From: Platanthera guangdongensis
Taxonomy: Eukaryota; Streptophyta; Magnoliopsida; Asparagales; Orchidaceae
Assembly: GCA_039583875.1 (NCBI GenBank)
Contig: CM077162.1
Location: 68,259,259-68,323,258 of the forward strand
Length of the DNA: 64,000 nucleotides
Direction: 5' to 3'
Position 1 is the stretch's first letter. Every line of letters starts with the position of its first letter. This document shows, piece by piece, positions 10,153 through 20,467 of this stretch. The notes under the pieces were generated by a model. That model was not told where the DNA came from and made no database searches. It worked only from the letters and a program-made list of their open reading frames with translations. Both the position numbers and the translations under genes were made by a program.

Positions 10153-11376
10153 AGTTTTTATGAGGGTGTTATAACCCCTACCACTTGAGTGAAGAATAAT
10201 TCCTTTAGATATGACTTTAATAATCTTAATTCTTATTTTAATTAATCATTAGGCTATTCTAGACACTTTCAATGATAATCAATTGATATGGCTGAACAAT
10301 CCAAAGAGTTTAATCTATGAATTTGAAGTTAGTAAGATTTTTTCTGATAAATCTCGCTCAAGCATTTTTTTATACAAAATATTTGTGTACTTCTAATGCA
10401 ATATTGTGATATTTACCTTTAAAATAACGTGGAGGGGTAAGGAAGAACTAAGTCAATGATGTAAGCCTACACATGAGTTTAGTTAGTATTCCTTTTGATC
10501 ATCCACTAAAATATTTGAGCTTGACCTTTACCATATACATTATTTCATGCTTACCTGTCATTCGTCCCTACTAGTTGTATCTTAGTAAGTAAGCCATTTA
10601 TGGGTGTCGAATTTCTCTTAAAAGGGTTAAATTTCATAGTGATATGTGGCCTACGTATATGTCTACATACTTGGAATGATCCCAACTATGATAAAAAAAG
10701 GGAAAAGAAATTTGCGTCATAGTGATATGCGGCCTAGGTATGTGAATGCATAGTTAGAATGATCCCAACTATGATTTTTAAAAGAAAAAAAAAGAGAGAA
10801 AAAAATGGTTGAAACATCATAGTGATATGTGGCCCGGGTATGTGCACTTATACTTAGAATGATCCCTACTATGAATAGAGTATAAAAAAAATAAATGATG
10901 TATGACCCCATAACATGGTGGATTATTAAGAATACTAACTAGAGGACGTCATACTATTACCAAAGCTATCCATAAATTCCTAACAAAGCCAAAACTATCC
11001 TACTTTCATTTGAACTACTAACTCGTGTAGAGGTTAAATCATAGACTTAGCATATTCTTATCCTTTCCAATAAAATGCAGAGGTTAAATATAAAATTTTG
11101 CACGAAAGTAAACTATTTTTAAAAGAAAAGTGTGCATCGCACTAGGATACTTGTTTGAGCTTTATCATCTATCTAACTAATGGATTTGTTAATGGATTAG
11201 CTTTCATAAATTGATAAGCTTATCAGTTGAGTTAAGCGAGTTTCTTGAGTATGCCGCGATTATTTTGTTTTCAAGAACTAAAGATCAGTTGAGTTCATAT
11301 CTTATTACTTCTTCACTCATGCTACTGTTATGAAATGACTTTGCTAGAGACTAGCAAACGCTTAAGTGTGGAGGTG
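10153..11376 (+). other. R4 internal region, no gene
   Basis: This 1,224-bp AT-rich region has no gag or pol motif in any frame. It contains three tandem hairpin-bearing units at 10635-10880 and the polypurine tract at its end. Directly after the LTR, GTTTTTATGAGGGTG stands where a TGG-led primer-binding site should be. Confidence 0.85.
10635..10880 (+). repeat. Three tandem CATAGTGATATG hairpin units
   Basis: Units start near 10635, 10718 and 10818. Each opens with CATAGTGATATG(T/C)GGCC and closes with GAATGATCC(C)AACTATG, so the CATAGT and ACTATG ends can pair. A- and G-rich spacers separate them. Confidence 0.85.
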
Positions 11377-12756
11377 TGATAACTTCCCAAAAGAAGTTAT
11401 CTAGTATGTCATTGTGATTTAATAATCACCGTATTGGGAAACAAATGGATTAAATAAGGAAAAATATGAGTAAATTCATACTTATTTTATTTATGATTAA
11501 TATGTCTAATTTTCCATTGTTTTCTTACTAGAAATGCTGAAGAAATCAATCCGAAGAAGCAAAGCTGGAATTGTTTTTGTACTGCGCAGGTTGTTGCAAC
11601 AACCTGAAAAAGTTGTTGCAATAACTGCTGGACGGATTTCGACTTTTAAATTCGAATTTTGCGCCAAAATGAAAACTGAAAAGAGGCAACTTTTGGTAAA
11701 GGGCTGTACGTTTTTAAGAGTATAATCTCATACCATATGGAGAGAATTAATTATCATTAAGGAGGGGATCTTGGAGCCATCATCTTGGAGATTACTTGGA
11801 GAAGAAGAACAAGGGCAAACCGGATATCGGAGAAGGACTGCATAGGGTCGACTTGGAGAGCAATTTCCTGCACTATCTTGAATCCTTTGCATCATGTACT
11901 GTAAGATCTGTCTTATTTTGTGTGTTGCTTCTCTTGCTATGAACTAAATTCTCTAAGCCTTGTGTAAGGAGAGTACTATGTGTGTTTTTATGGTGTATGT
12001 TTCTTGCTTGTTGAGATTTGTTGGATGATTTGTTATCTTGTGAACTTTTGAATCTACTTATGAGATTTTTTTGGCTTTGATCTTCATCTTGTATTGCATT
12101 GCGAGAATCGAGAGATGAGTGACATAATATATGCTTGAAGGTCAATTCATTGCACCGCAAGAATCGAGAGATGAGTGGTGTAAAAAGTTTAACCAAAGAT
12201 CTCCACTTTTGCGTTGTACTTAGAGATTCGAGAGAGGAGAAGTGCAATCGCTCATTAGTTCACCGTAGTTTAGAGGAGTGGAGGAGACTCCCTCCTTTTG
12301 CTAGCAATTCGATTTTTATGATAATCAATATTCTTCATTCATCCTAAGTTAGAGATAACTAGGAGAATTTAGGACGTTGAGATTTCCGAGATTCGAGAGA
12401 TGAGGATTTCTTCTATAAAAATTGTTGCATGATAATTCCTTCAATACTTTCAACTAATATTATTTCTCCACACCATTTAGACGCACATAGGAAATCTGAA
12501 ATGCAAGGCTAATTTCTCCAATCGGTAAAAGACTTTCTAAGGATCTCCGTAGTTAAGTTAGATTAAATCTTTATTAAAATTTTTCATTACTCCCAAAATT
12601 ATTTTACTCATCTTGTTTGGATTTAAAGAATGGTGTAGCTAGTACTTGCAAGCATTAGGTTAATCACTTCTCCGAGGGAACGATCTCACTCACACTTTAT
12701 TACTTGTTACGGCACGTGCACTTGCGTTATTATATACATCTATTTCGGGCGTATCA
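11377..12756 (+). repeat. 3' LTR of R4
   Basis: This is the direct repeat of the R4 5' LTR, of identical length, preceded by the purine-rich AAGTGTGGAGGTG and followed by the cttag target copy. Confidence 0.95.
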
Positions 12757-13072
12757 CTTAGCAAGCCTTGCTCATCTGCTCAGCAAGCCTTGCTCCTTTG
12801 CGCAGCAAGCCTTTCCCTCAGCTCAGCTCAGCTCTTCTCGGCAACCGACCTGCAAGTGCAACCGTTGCGGTTACTGTCTGCTCGACCGCTCCTGGTCTCC
12901 CTCTTCTTCCTCTCTTGATCAACCCTCTCTGTTGATCAAGGCTCGCCTCTTCTCTCAAGCCTCTCCCTACTCCCGCAACCTTCTCGTTCCTCCTTACCTA
13001 GTCTGTGAGCCCAAACACCCCCTCAGTGATAGTTGTGCCCCCGGTGCCGTTTCCGCGCATCAACATTTAGTG

Positions 13073-13090
13073 TGGTGAGAGTGGACCGTT
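13073..13090 (+). promoter_or_regulatory. Candidate primer-binding site of R3
   Basis: TGGTGAGAGTGGACCGTT lies seven bases after the 5' LTR. R7 has a related sequence (GGTGCGGTGAGCGTGG on the minus strand) at the same place, supporting a shared, tRNA-derived site. I did not identify the tRNA. Confidence 0.5.
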
Positions 13091-13144
13091 CAGCTCACGC
13101 GCAAACCTTCAGATCAGAACAGACAGCGAAAGCAACAGTTAACC

Positions 13145-14749
13145 ATGTCAGACCATCAATCAGCCGAGAACCATGCTCCAAGTCCCAGTGAAGATCCTCT
13201 CTGGGAAGCCTTTGAGCAGTCATGTCGAGAGAATGCTCAACAGTTCCAGGCTATCAACAAAGTTCTTGCTGCTATAATGCAGCGATTGGACGCTCATCCA
13301 GAAGCTGCTCCAGCTGCTCCAATCAACCCAACACCAACATCAGAGCATCAGCAAGCTTACTCTCAAGCTTGCCCGCCGTTCTATCCTCCGTACACCCCAA
13401 CCTTTCCGCAAGGGCCTGCAGCTCCTTTGCGAACTCAAGATGAAGAGTTTGCTGCTCGCCATAACTTCTTCCGGGAAGCAGCCTGGGGAAGTCCAGCTAG
13501 AGTTCTCAACTTTCAGGGAAGTCATCCCTACCCTTCATCTCCTGCCCCTGCTCCTCCTGCAAAAGCTTTTCCTTGTTATCCTCATGCTCCTTTTGCAGCA
13601 GCATCTTATGCTCCTTTTTATCCCTATGTTGTAGGAGAGCAAGAAGAACCTTCGCTATTCGCGGAGAGTGTCCGCCATGAGCCAACTCCAGCAAACTTCA
13701 GAGAGCCTCGACTACCAATCTATACTGGAGAGACAGATCCAGTAAAGCACCTCCAAGCTTTTGAGTCAGCCGTTGCTCTCAAAACCCTTTCAGATGCAAC
13801 CAAGTGCAAGCTCCTTGTCACCTCCTTTGATTGGCAAGTGAGGGACTGGTTCTACGGCCTCCGTCCTCACTCTATCACTTCCTTCCTTGATCTTCGAAGG
13901 GAGTTCCTTCTCAGATTCTCTACATCAACTAAGAGAAAGGGCGGCCCTGAAGCCCTTTTTGAGATCAAGCAGCGCAGAAATGAGACTTAGTCTCAGTTTG
14001 TTGATCGATTCCAAAGAGAGATTTTGGACATCGAAGTTACTGATCAAGAAATGTACCGAGTGGCTCTTATCCACAGTCTTCGTGAAGGGCCTCTCAAATT
14101 TGAAGCCAACGTCCGTGCTCCAAGGACATATCAAGAGTTGATTGCTCTAGCAAACTCATACATCCGAGGTGAAAAGAGCAATCCAGGCTTCGTCTCCAAA
14201 CTTCTATCCGAGGAGGATCCCTCTCGCAAGCATCTTCCAAGGTCTCCTCGCAATCACTTCCCAACTCACTCAAAGAAGGAGAGAAGGATTCATCGCCATC
14301 GATACTCCTTCCCGAGCCGTGACCATGCTCAAGATCCATTGTTGCCGCTAGCTCCGTCTTTGCAAACAGCAGCTGCTCAACAGCAACAAGATGATGACTT
14401 ACATGAGTCTGATCTCGACGACGTCGTGCAAGAAGTGATCCAAATCATGAAAGATAGGGCAAGCTTCAAGAAGCCCTATCGGCCAGCCGATCAGAGGTCT
14501 AGAAACTTAGAGCCCTACTGCGAATTTCACAAAGAATCAAGCCATCGAACGGAAGACTGCCGAGCATTCCGCCAGCTTGTGCAAAGGATGCTCCGGCAGG
14601 GCAAGATGCATGACCTGCTTCTTAAAGAAGAACGCCCTGATCAAGCAACTTCAAGGGGCAAAGAACTTGCAGACGCTCCTTGCTCCTCAAGAGGGGTGAA
14701 CCACGTCGAAGAGCCTCCTCTCCTCTTTGTTAACAAAGATGTCGAATGA
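13145..14749 (+). pseudogene. gag: R3 gag (Tat-type), one nonsense codon
   Basis: This is a capsid/nucleocapsid-type gag and the only gene of R3. The start Met follows a short leader after the primer-binding site. Residues 1-180 are Pro/Ala/Gln-rich. The retrotransposon gag core follows: REPRLPIYTGETDPVKHLQAF, then DWFYGLRPHSITSF and LRREFLLRFSTSTKRK. TAG at 13988-13990 interrupts the frame in the position of the usual NET.SQFVDRF segment, and the same frame stays open to 14749, about 534 codons in all. Near the C-terminus YCEFHKESSHRTEDCRAF is the C/H box common in Tat-type gag. The reading stops at VNKDVE without reaching protease. R7's gag is a recognisable relative (DKARDWFHQLPTGS versus QVRDWFYGLRPHS). 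Confidence 0.88.
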
Positions 14750-15527
14750 TTCGATGCCGACGACGAGGGTGTGCTGGGAAGGCTATTCTAAGCTAGCAAG
14801 GAGTCACGGTCCCCCAAAGCGATGGACTCCACAGTCTTCCAGAGCTCTTTGCAACCTTCAGGGGTTATCTCAACCCCTACTCTCTCTCTCTCTCCTTTTC
14901 AAATATTTTCATTACAACACTTCTCAGTGTTCTTTACTTGCTTTCCAGGAAAGCTTTTATTCAGGGATCCCATACTGACACAGTTCCTTTCTTGTGTTGC
15001 TCCTTCCTCTCACTTCTCCCTCTCTTAGGATCGTTACACCAATGAGATTTCGCCGAGTCTGAAACGTTCCCTCCGTAGTTTGTTCTCGCACAACCGCTAC
15101 GACCACACATGGCGGGAGTATACCCATGTGTGCAGTGGGAGCAGTTCAATCGCGGAAATGGGCTTCAGACTTAGGATCCTAGCCGGCATCTGACAGAGAG
15201 TGTGTGCTAGGGGAGCCCCATGTGTTAGCTCTGCTGTGCGTCTTATAGGATACATTACGGTTAGGATGATCTTCGCTGGACAAGCAATGACGATCAAGCG
15301 TAGCCTTGTCTATTTGCTCATCCTTCAACTGTGGTGGCCGAAGCACTCTCTGGTATCCTCGATCCGTGCCTTCTCGGGTTCGCAACTCCACTGATCAATA
15401 TACAGACAAGATAGGCCTCTTGGCGCAACCCGTTTCGTTGATCAGTGATGTTTGTACCCAAGGCGAGAGAGCGTTCCTTCTAGCGGTCCTTCTCAGGACC
15501 CTTCCCTTGCTTTTCTCTTTTGTGTCC

Positions 15528-15838
15528 TCCTTGAGGATGCCCGGCCAGCCCGCCTTGAGCAAGACCATACTCGGAATGATTTTCTCAGGCCAGTGATGCA
15601 TAAGGCCCACGGGGAACACCTGTGGCAGCATTCAACCTTCTTTAGTCATTCCGAATATGAACCTCCTTTTTTTTTCTCCCCTCCTTGAGGATGCACGGCC
15701 AGCCTGCTTTGGGTAGGACTATACTCGGGATGATTTTTTCGGGCAAGTGATGCATAAGGCCCACGGGAAACACCTGTGGCAGCATTCAACCCACTTTAAT
15801 CATTCCGGGTGTAGACCTCCTTTTCTCTCTTCCCTCCT
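15528..15838 (+). repeat. Tandem duplication of about 156 bp in R3
   Basis: Two adjacent copies run from CTCCTTGAGGATGC to CCTCCTTT...TCCC. Both contain ATACTCGG(A/G)ATGATTTT, GTGATGCATAAGGCCCACGG and CACCTGTGGCAGCATTCAACC. They differ at scattered positions, so the duplication predates much of the decay. Confidence 0.85.
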
Positions 15839-16220
15839 TTCATATGTGAACAGGTTAATCCAACCTACCAAAAGGATTCTGGCATTCATTTTGATCATGT
15901 CCACCCAGCCATGTCAACAGCTAGCGCTCGATTCATTAATCTGGACTTCGTGATAATGATCATCGGACATTTCTCTTGCTACTTGGTCATATCGACCCTA
16001 TCTCATCAACCTTTATGGGTTATCTCAAAAAGATTTTCAGCAATCACTTTGCTTATGCTCATCTCATATATTTTGCCTGCTCAAGCTCTATCATATGCAG
16101 ATTCACAGTGCTACTCATTATTCTTGTCAAAGTCTAATGGCGTCAAGCATTAATCGAATCATATCAACAGTTTTGGTATGATTCTGGTGCGGTTATCCTC
16201 GCGTCTTGTTTGCTTTTAAT

Positions 16221-16800
16221 CCCTCTCTCCTCATAGAGGTTAGCAAACCCTTGCAAGCCTTCTCCACAGGTACTTGCAAGCTCCTTTCATATGCATATTG
16301 TCTGCTTCTAACTTTTCTCTTTGTAGAGAACAACAGACACATGCAAACCTCATCCAGGTACTTGCAGTTTAAATCATTATTTTATCTCTGCTGCTCACTC
16401 TTCACTTTGTAGTGGTTAGCAGACATCTACAAGTCATATTCATGTACTTGCAGCTTATCTTTATATACAATATCTGCCTCTAACTCTCCTCTTGCAGAGG
16501 TCAGCGACACTTGCAAGCTCCATTCAGGTACTTGCAAGTTACTTTCATGCACTATGCATACTCTTAACTCTTCTCTTGCAGAGACCACCAAAGATTGGCA
16601 AGTTCCTTCCAGGTACTTGTAACTCATTTTTTCTGTCCTTGCATACTCTTTTCCCTTCTCTTTTTGCAGAAATAACAGGTGCTTGCAAGCCTCTATCAGG
16701 TACTTGCAAGTTATTATGCCTTTCTGTTTTCCCTTATTTTTGTTTTGCAGAACTTAACGAAAGACATGCCTTCTTCGTTTTGCAAAAGCAAGCTCAGGTA
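16221..16800 (+). repeat. 86-bp repeat ladder with alternating splice-site-like motifs
   Basis: Seven units are spaced 84-91 bp apart. In nearly all, a pyrimidine tract ending in (T/G)(C/T)AG is followed by 30-33 bases (47 in the last) and then CAG|GTACTTGCAAG or a close variant. Candidate micro-exons are 16237-16269, 16327-16357, 16413-16443, 16498-16527, 16582-16612, 16670-16699 and 16751-16797; the spaces between them are 51-57 bases. The third unit has lost the G before GT. Confidence 0.75.
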
Positions 16801-16988
16801 CACACTCGATGTACCACCCATACGTGCTTACCCTTAATTTTCCTCTTGCATGAAAATAGACAGGAAACACCGAGCTTGTAAGGAGAGACTTCAAGTTTTA
16901 TCTCTCCTTGCTTCCACTTCTCTTTCCTTTGGGGTGGATCACGATTTTCGTGGGTCTCCAACTTCTTCGAAGTTCCCTTCGGAACTTG

Positions 16989-17005
16989 AAAAAGTGCGGG
17001 GATTA
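16989..17005 (+). promoter_or_regulatory. Polypurine tract of R3
   Basis: AAAAAGTGCGGGGATTA abuts the 3' LTR. R7 has AAAAAGAGCGGGGATTG in the same place, which ties the two elements to one lineage. Confidence 0.8.
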
Positions 17006-17394
17006 TGTTAACCCAGAAATCGGCGATCCTTCCCAAGGTGGCCAGCTAGCTAGTCGCGACCCTTAGATTCTCCCTTTCGATCGCGACAAGTCCCAGCGTA
17101 GGCGGACAGTTTTCCCTGTCCGCTAGGTCTCCTAGCAACCGCGTGCCCTGCGGGACGGCGGGCTATTCCCATAGCTCACCCTCGCGGGACATGCGGTTAG
17201 GTCCGCTAATCGTGCAGTGCTTTTCCTTGCAGGAGTTGGCCAACAGCACCACCGGGAGAGACCTTCTAGTCAGCCCAAGGGGGGCGGCGGTCTCCTGCCA
17301 CCATCCACCAAGGCCGCCCACTAGGGGCGGCCTCCCTGCTGCCCGAGAGGCGGCGACCTCCTGCCGCCGTCCGTCGAGGCTGCCCACCCGGGGC

Positions 17395-18605
17395 GGCCTC
17401 TGCCCGCCAGCCGGGTGGACTCCTCCCGGAGTCCGCCCAGGCCGCCCGCTAGGGGGCGGCCCCGGCATCCGCCAGGCAGACTCCTCCCGGAGTCCGCCCA
17501 GGCCGCCTACTAGGGGGCGGCCCCGGCATCCGCCAGGCGGACTCCACCCGGAGTCCGCCCAGGCTGCCCGCTAGGGGGCGCCCCCGGCTTCCGCCGGGGG
17601 GATTCCTCCCGGAGTCCGCCCAGGCCGCCCGCTAGGGGGAGGCCCCGGCACCCGCCGAGCGGACTCCTCCCGGAGTCCGCCCAGGCCGCCCGCTAGGGGG
17701 TGGCCCCGGCACCCGCCAGGCGGACTACTACCTGAGTGTGCCCAGGCCGCCCGCTAGGGGGCGGCCCCGGCATCCGTCGGGCGGACTCCTCCTGGAGTCC
17801 GCCCAGGCCGCCCGCTAGGGGGCGGCCCCGGCATCCGCCGGGCGGAGTCCTCCCAGAGTCCGCCCAGGCCTCCCGCTAGGGGGCGGCCCCGACATCCGCC
17901 GGGCGGACTCCACCCGGAGTCCGCCCAGGCCGCCCGCTAGGGGGCGGCCCCGGCATCCGCCGGGCGTACTCCACCCGGAGTCCGCCCAGGCCGCCCGCTA
18001 GGGGGCGGCCCCGGCATCCGGACTCCACCCGGAGTCCGCCCGCTAGGGGGCGGCCCCGGCATCCGCCGGGCGGACTCCTCCCGGAGTCCGCCCAGGCCGC
18101 CCGCTAGGGGGCGGCCCCGGCATCCGCCGGGCGGACTCCACCCGGAGTCCGCCCAGGCCGCCCGCTAGGGGGCGGCCCCGGCATCTGCCGGGCGGACTCC
18201 ACCCGGAGTCCGCCCAGGCCGCCCGCTAGGGGGCGGCCCCGGCATCCGCCGGGCGGACTCCTCTCGGAGTCCGCCCAGGCCGCCCACTAGGGGGAGGCCC
18301 CGGCTTTCGCCGGGCGGACTCCACCCAGAGTTCGCCTAGGCCGCCCGCTAGGGGGCGGCCGCGGCATCCGCCGGGCGGACTCCACCCGGAGTCCGCCCAG
18401 GCCGCCCGCTAGGGGGCGGCCCCGGCATCCGCCGGGCGGACTCCTCCCGGAGTCCGCCCAGGCCGCTCGCTAGGGGGAGGCCCCGGCTTCCGCCGGGCGG
18501 ACTCCACCCGGAGTTCGCTTAGGCCGCCCGCTAGGGGGCGGCCTCCGGCCTGCCGGGCGGACTCCTCACGGAGTCCTCCCAGGCCGCCCGCAAGGGGGCG
18601 GCCTC
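17395..18605 (+). repeat. 60-bp GC-rich double-hairpin array, R3 3' LTR
   Basis: About 20 copies by eye of the unit described for the 5' LTR, five or so more than there. Unequal exchange or template slippage after insertion, or at reverse transcription, would explain the difference. Confidence 0.92.
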
Positions 18606-18737
18606 CAGTTCTCTCCAGGGTCTCCTGCAGCTTGCTTCGCTCAACAATGGCGGACAAAAAGTTACAGTCTGCGGAGTCCGCGCAGGTCGTCATGCTGATG
18701 TCACTGGGCCCTGCTTCTTCAAGAACTTCCCTGGGCC

Positions 18738-18745
18738 TATAAATA
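18738..18745 (+). promoter_or_regulatory. TATA box, R3 3' LTR
   Basis: TATAAATA in the same context as at 8246. From the 3' LTR it could drive read-out transcription into R2's gag tail and extra ORF. Confidence 0.7.
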
Positions 18746-19182
18746 CCCCCTGAAGCCTCTCATTCAGGGATCCTGGAGGTGGAGACAAGTCTTGCCAGCA
18801 GCCCCTGCGGACTCCGTTTTCCAGTCCGCGCAGTCCGTCATCACCTTTCCTGCAAGCCCTGCGGACTCAGTTTCCTGTCCGCGCAGTCCTCCACAGCTCT
18901 CCAGCAGCTTGCCAGCAGACTCTGCAGACTCAGTTTCCCAGTCCTCCAGCAGCTAGCAGACTCTTTTACTTAGTCTCTGGCAGCTTCTCCTCTCTGCTTT
19001 CTGGCACTTTCTTCTCCTTTAGCCGCCAGCTTCTCCTTGTACCCCTTTAATGATTTTGTTGTGAAGGTGTACTTGTAAGCATGTAATCTCTAGCTATTAA
19101 TCAAAGGAAAGCCTGTCGCAGGAGTGACATTTAGGCCGCGACGGGCGAAGTGTGTTGTTGCCGCTGCTGGCGGCCCCCTTCT

Positions 19183-19300
19183 TCTCTCCTCTACTCAGCA
19201 AGCCCTGCTCCTCTGCTCAGCAAGCCTTGCTCCTCTGCTCAGCAAGCCTTGCTCCTCTGCTCAGCAAGCCTTGCTCCTCAGCGCAGCAAGCCTTGCCCTC
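19183..19300 (+). repeat. CTCAGCAAGC tandem repeat, R3 3' LTR
   Basis: Five or six copies of a 22-bp unit (CTCCTCTGCTCAGCAAGCCTTG, slightly varied) lie near the LTR end. The shorter 5' LTR counterpart begins at about 8693 and is the R4 insertion site. Confidence 0.88.
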
Positions 19301-19552
19301 AGCTCAGCTCAGCTCTTCTCGGTAACCGACCTGCAAGTGCAACCGTTGCGGTTACTGTCTGCTCGACCGCTCCTGGTCTCCCTCTTCTTCCTCTCTTGAT
19401 CAACCCTCTCTATTGATCAAGGCTCGCCTCTTCTCTCAAGCCTCTCCCCTACTCCCGCAACCTTCTCCTTCCTCCTCACCTAGTCTGTGAGCCCAAACAC
19501 CCCCTCGGTGATAGTTGTGCCCCCGGTGCCGTTTCCGCACATCAACAACCTA

Positions 19553-20467
19553 CTTGTTGAGGAGCAAGCTCAGGAGATTGCTCGGCTGAAAATCTTGCTG
19601 GTTCTCCAATTGGCATCCAACAAGGTTAAGGACTCTATAATCTCAGATCTAGAGAGTAGTCTAGAGAATGAGAAAAGGATAGTATCCAACTTTTCCAAGG
19701 TTGATGCTATCAAGAGAAAGGAAGAAAATGGGTGGATCTCCCGAATTATCAATTCATGGAGAAATGGGGAAACGGTATTCAGACCCCCCACCCCAGGAAG
19801 GAATGGTACTTATCATGCCTTCAGGTATGATCACAGGAAGAACCGTGGTCACTGCAAGGGTGATCTACCCTCATGTGGAGACACCCATAGTGCAATGGCT
19901 GTCATGTCCACCCTTGAGAGAATACCTAAGACCCATTCTGAACCCTTTGTATTCTCGGCCACTGCCCCAACTCGGCATGAATCTGCTGGTATCAGCTCTC
20001 AGTGCGCTTCTCACCACCCTAGGACACAGGAAAGGGAGGTTGGAAGTCATGCAGTTAGTTCTCACGGGGCCTCTGGAAGGGTGCTGACTGAAAGGAAGGC
20101 ACCACCTCCCAGGCCTCATGACGCTCGCTACATGCATTCCTTCCACCCTTCCAAGTGTCATGGTGGAAGAGGCAATTTTGTGAGTAGATCCGGCTCAATC
20201 CCGTTTAGAACTAGGACCATGACTACCTCAGTCACTGGATCAGGTCAGAAACGGAGGTACAACATTCACAGGTGTTGGTGCTGTGGCAAGGTTGGACACT
20301 TTGCCATAGACTGTTGGCACAACCCCTCTGTGTCAAGGGCAAGGGCTTATCCACCTCTTCTGGGCAGAGGTAGTCTTCCTGACAGGATTTCTGAGGGAAG
20401 ACATTCGAGTTTTTATGCTAACAAGAACCTAGGACCCAATACATATTGGGTTCCTAAGGTAAGGTAA
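19553..20467 (+). pseudogene. gag: R2 gag, C-terminal part with zinc knuckle
   Basis: This is the continuation of R2 gag after R3. It begins with a coiled-coil-like EEQAQEIARLKILLVLQLAS...DLESSLENEKRIV segment (heptad-like leucines), then a basic linker and a CCHC zinc knuckle, CWCCGKVGHFAIDC, near 20272-20313. It ends with LGPNTYWVPKVR at 20467, where an intact Sirevirus would pass into the protease. No protease follows. The tail strongly resembles R6 gag (RRYNIYECWCCGKVGHYAIDCWHN, then LEPNTFWGSKVK). The terminal AAG|GTAAGG at 20456-20462 is also a near-perfect 5' splice site. Confidence 0.82.

Larger units (their letters stand above)
8773..12756 (+). mobile_element. R4: non-coding Athila-like LTR retrotransposon
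   Basis: R4 is a complete element of 3,984 bp with two 1,380-bp LTRs (TGATAACTTCC...GCGTATCA), a perfect 5-bp target duplication and a 1,224-bp internal region without a credible gene. A TTAAGTGTGGAGGTG polypurine tract precedes the 3' LTR. The LTR end (GGGAACGATCTCACTCACAC, then the GCGTATCAAGTTTTT junction) resembles Athila-type elements, but the tRNA-complementary block that should follow is absent. The LTRs are equal in length and differ at roughly 25 positions by eye (about 1.8%). R4 is the youngest member of the five-level nest and non-autonomous. Confidence 0.88.
6778..13065 (+). repeat. 5' LTR of R3, split by R4
   Basis: It starts TGTTAACCGAG and ends GCATCAACA, and is interrupted by R4 with its target duplication. 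Net length is about 2.3 kb, against 2,542 bp for the 3' LTR; most of the difference is copy number in the GC-rich hairpin array. It holds, in order, the hairpin array, a TATA box, an inverted repeat near the presumed poly(A) region and a CTCAGCAAGC tandem repeat into which R4 inserted. Confidence 0.88.
14750..17005 (+). other. R3 3' non-coding region
   Basis: About 2.25 kb lies between gag and the 3' LTR. It holds a TC-rich microsatellite (14879-14894), a 157-bp tandem duplication, a ladder of splice-site-like repeats and the polypurine tract. No pol motif is readable in any frame. Tandem repeats in this position are a known property of Tat/Ogre-type elements. Confidence 0.8.
6778..19547 (+). 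mobile_element. R3: gag-only Tat-like LTR retrotransposon (TR-GAG type)
   Basis: R3 is bounded by TGTTAACC...CATCAACA LTRs and a perfect accta target duplication (6773-6777 and 19548-19552). It has a TGG-led primer-binding site, one gag gene with a Tat-type gag core and Cys/His box, a 2.2-kb non-coding 3' region full of tandem repeats, and the polypurine tract AAAAAGTGCGGGGATTA. No pol domain can be read in any frame. Without R4 it measures about 8.8 kb. Gag-only elements of this kind have been described in plants as TR-GAG; assignment to the Tat branch rests on the gag core and the PPT and PBS similarity to R7. Confidence 0.85.
17006..19547 (+). repeat. 3' LTR of R3
   Basis: The intact 2,542-bp LTR runs TGTTAACCCAG to ACATCAACA and is followed by the accta target copy. 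It has the same order of internal features as the 5' LTR, with a longer hairpin array. Confidence 0.93.

Noticed and set aside
12704..13078. 124-codon reading at the R3 LTR end
   Set aside because: It spans the R4-R3 joint and the LTR end, so it cannot be an evolved gene.
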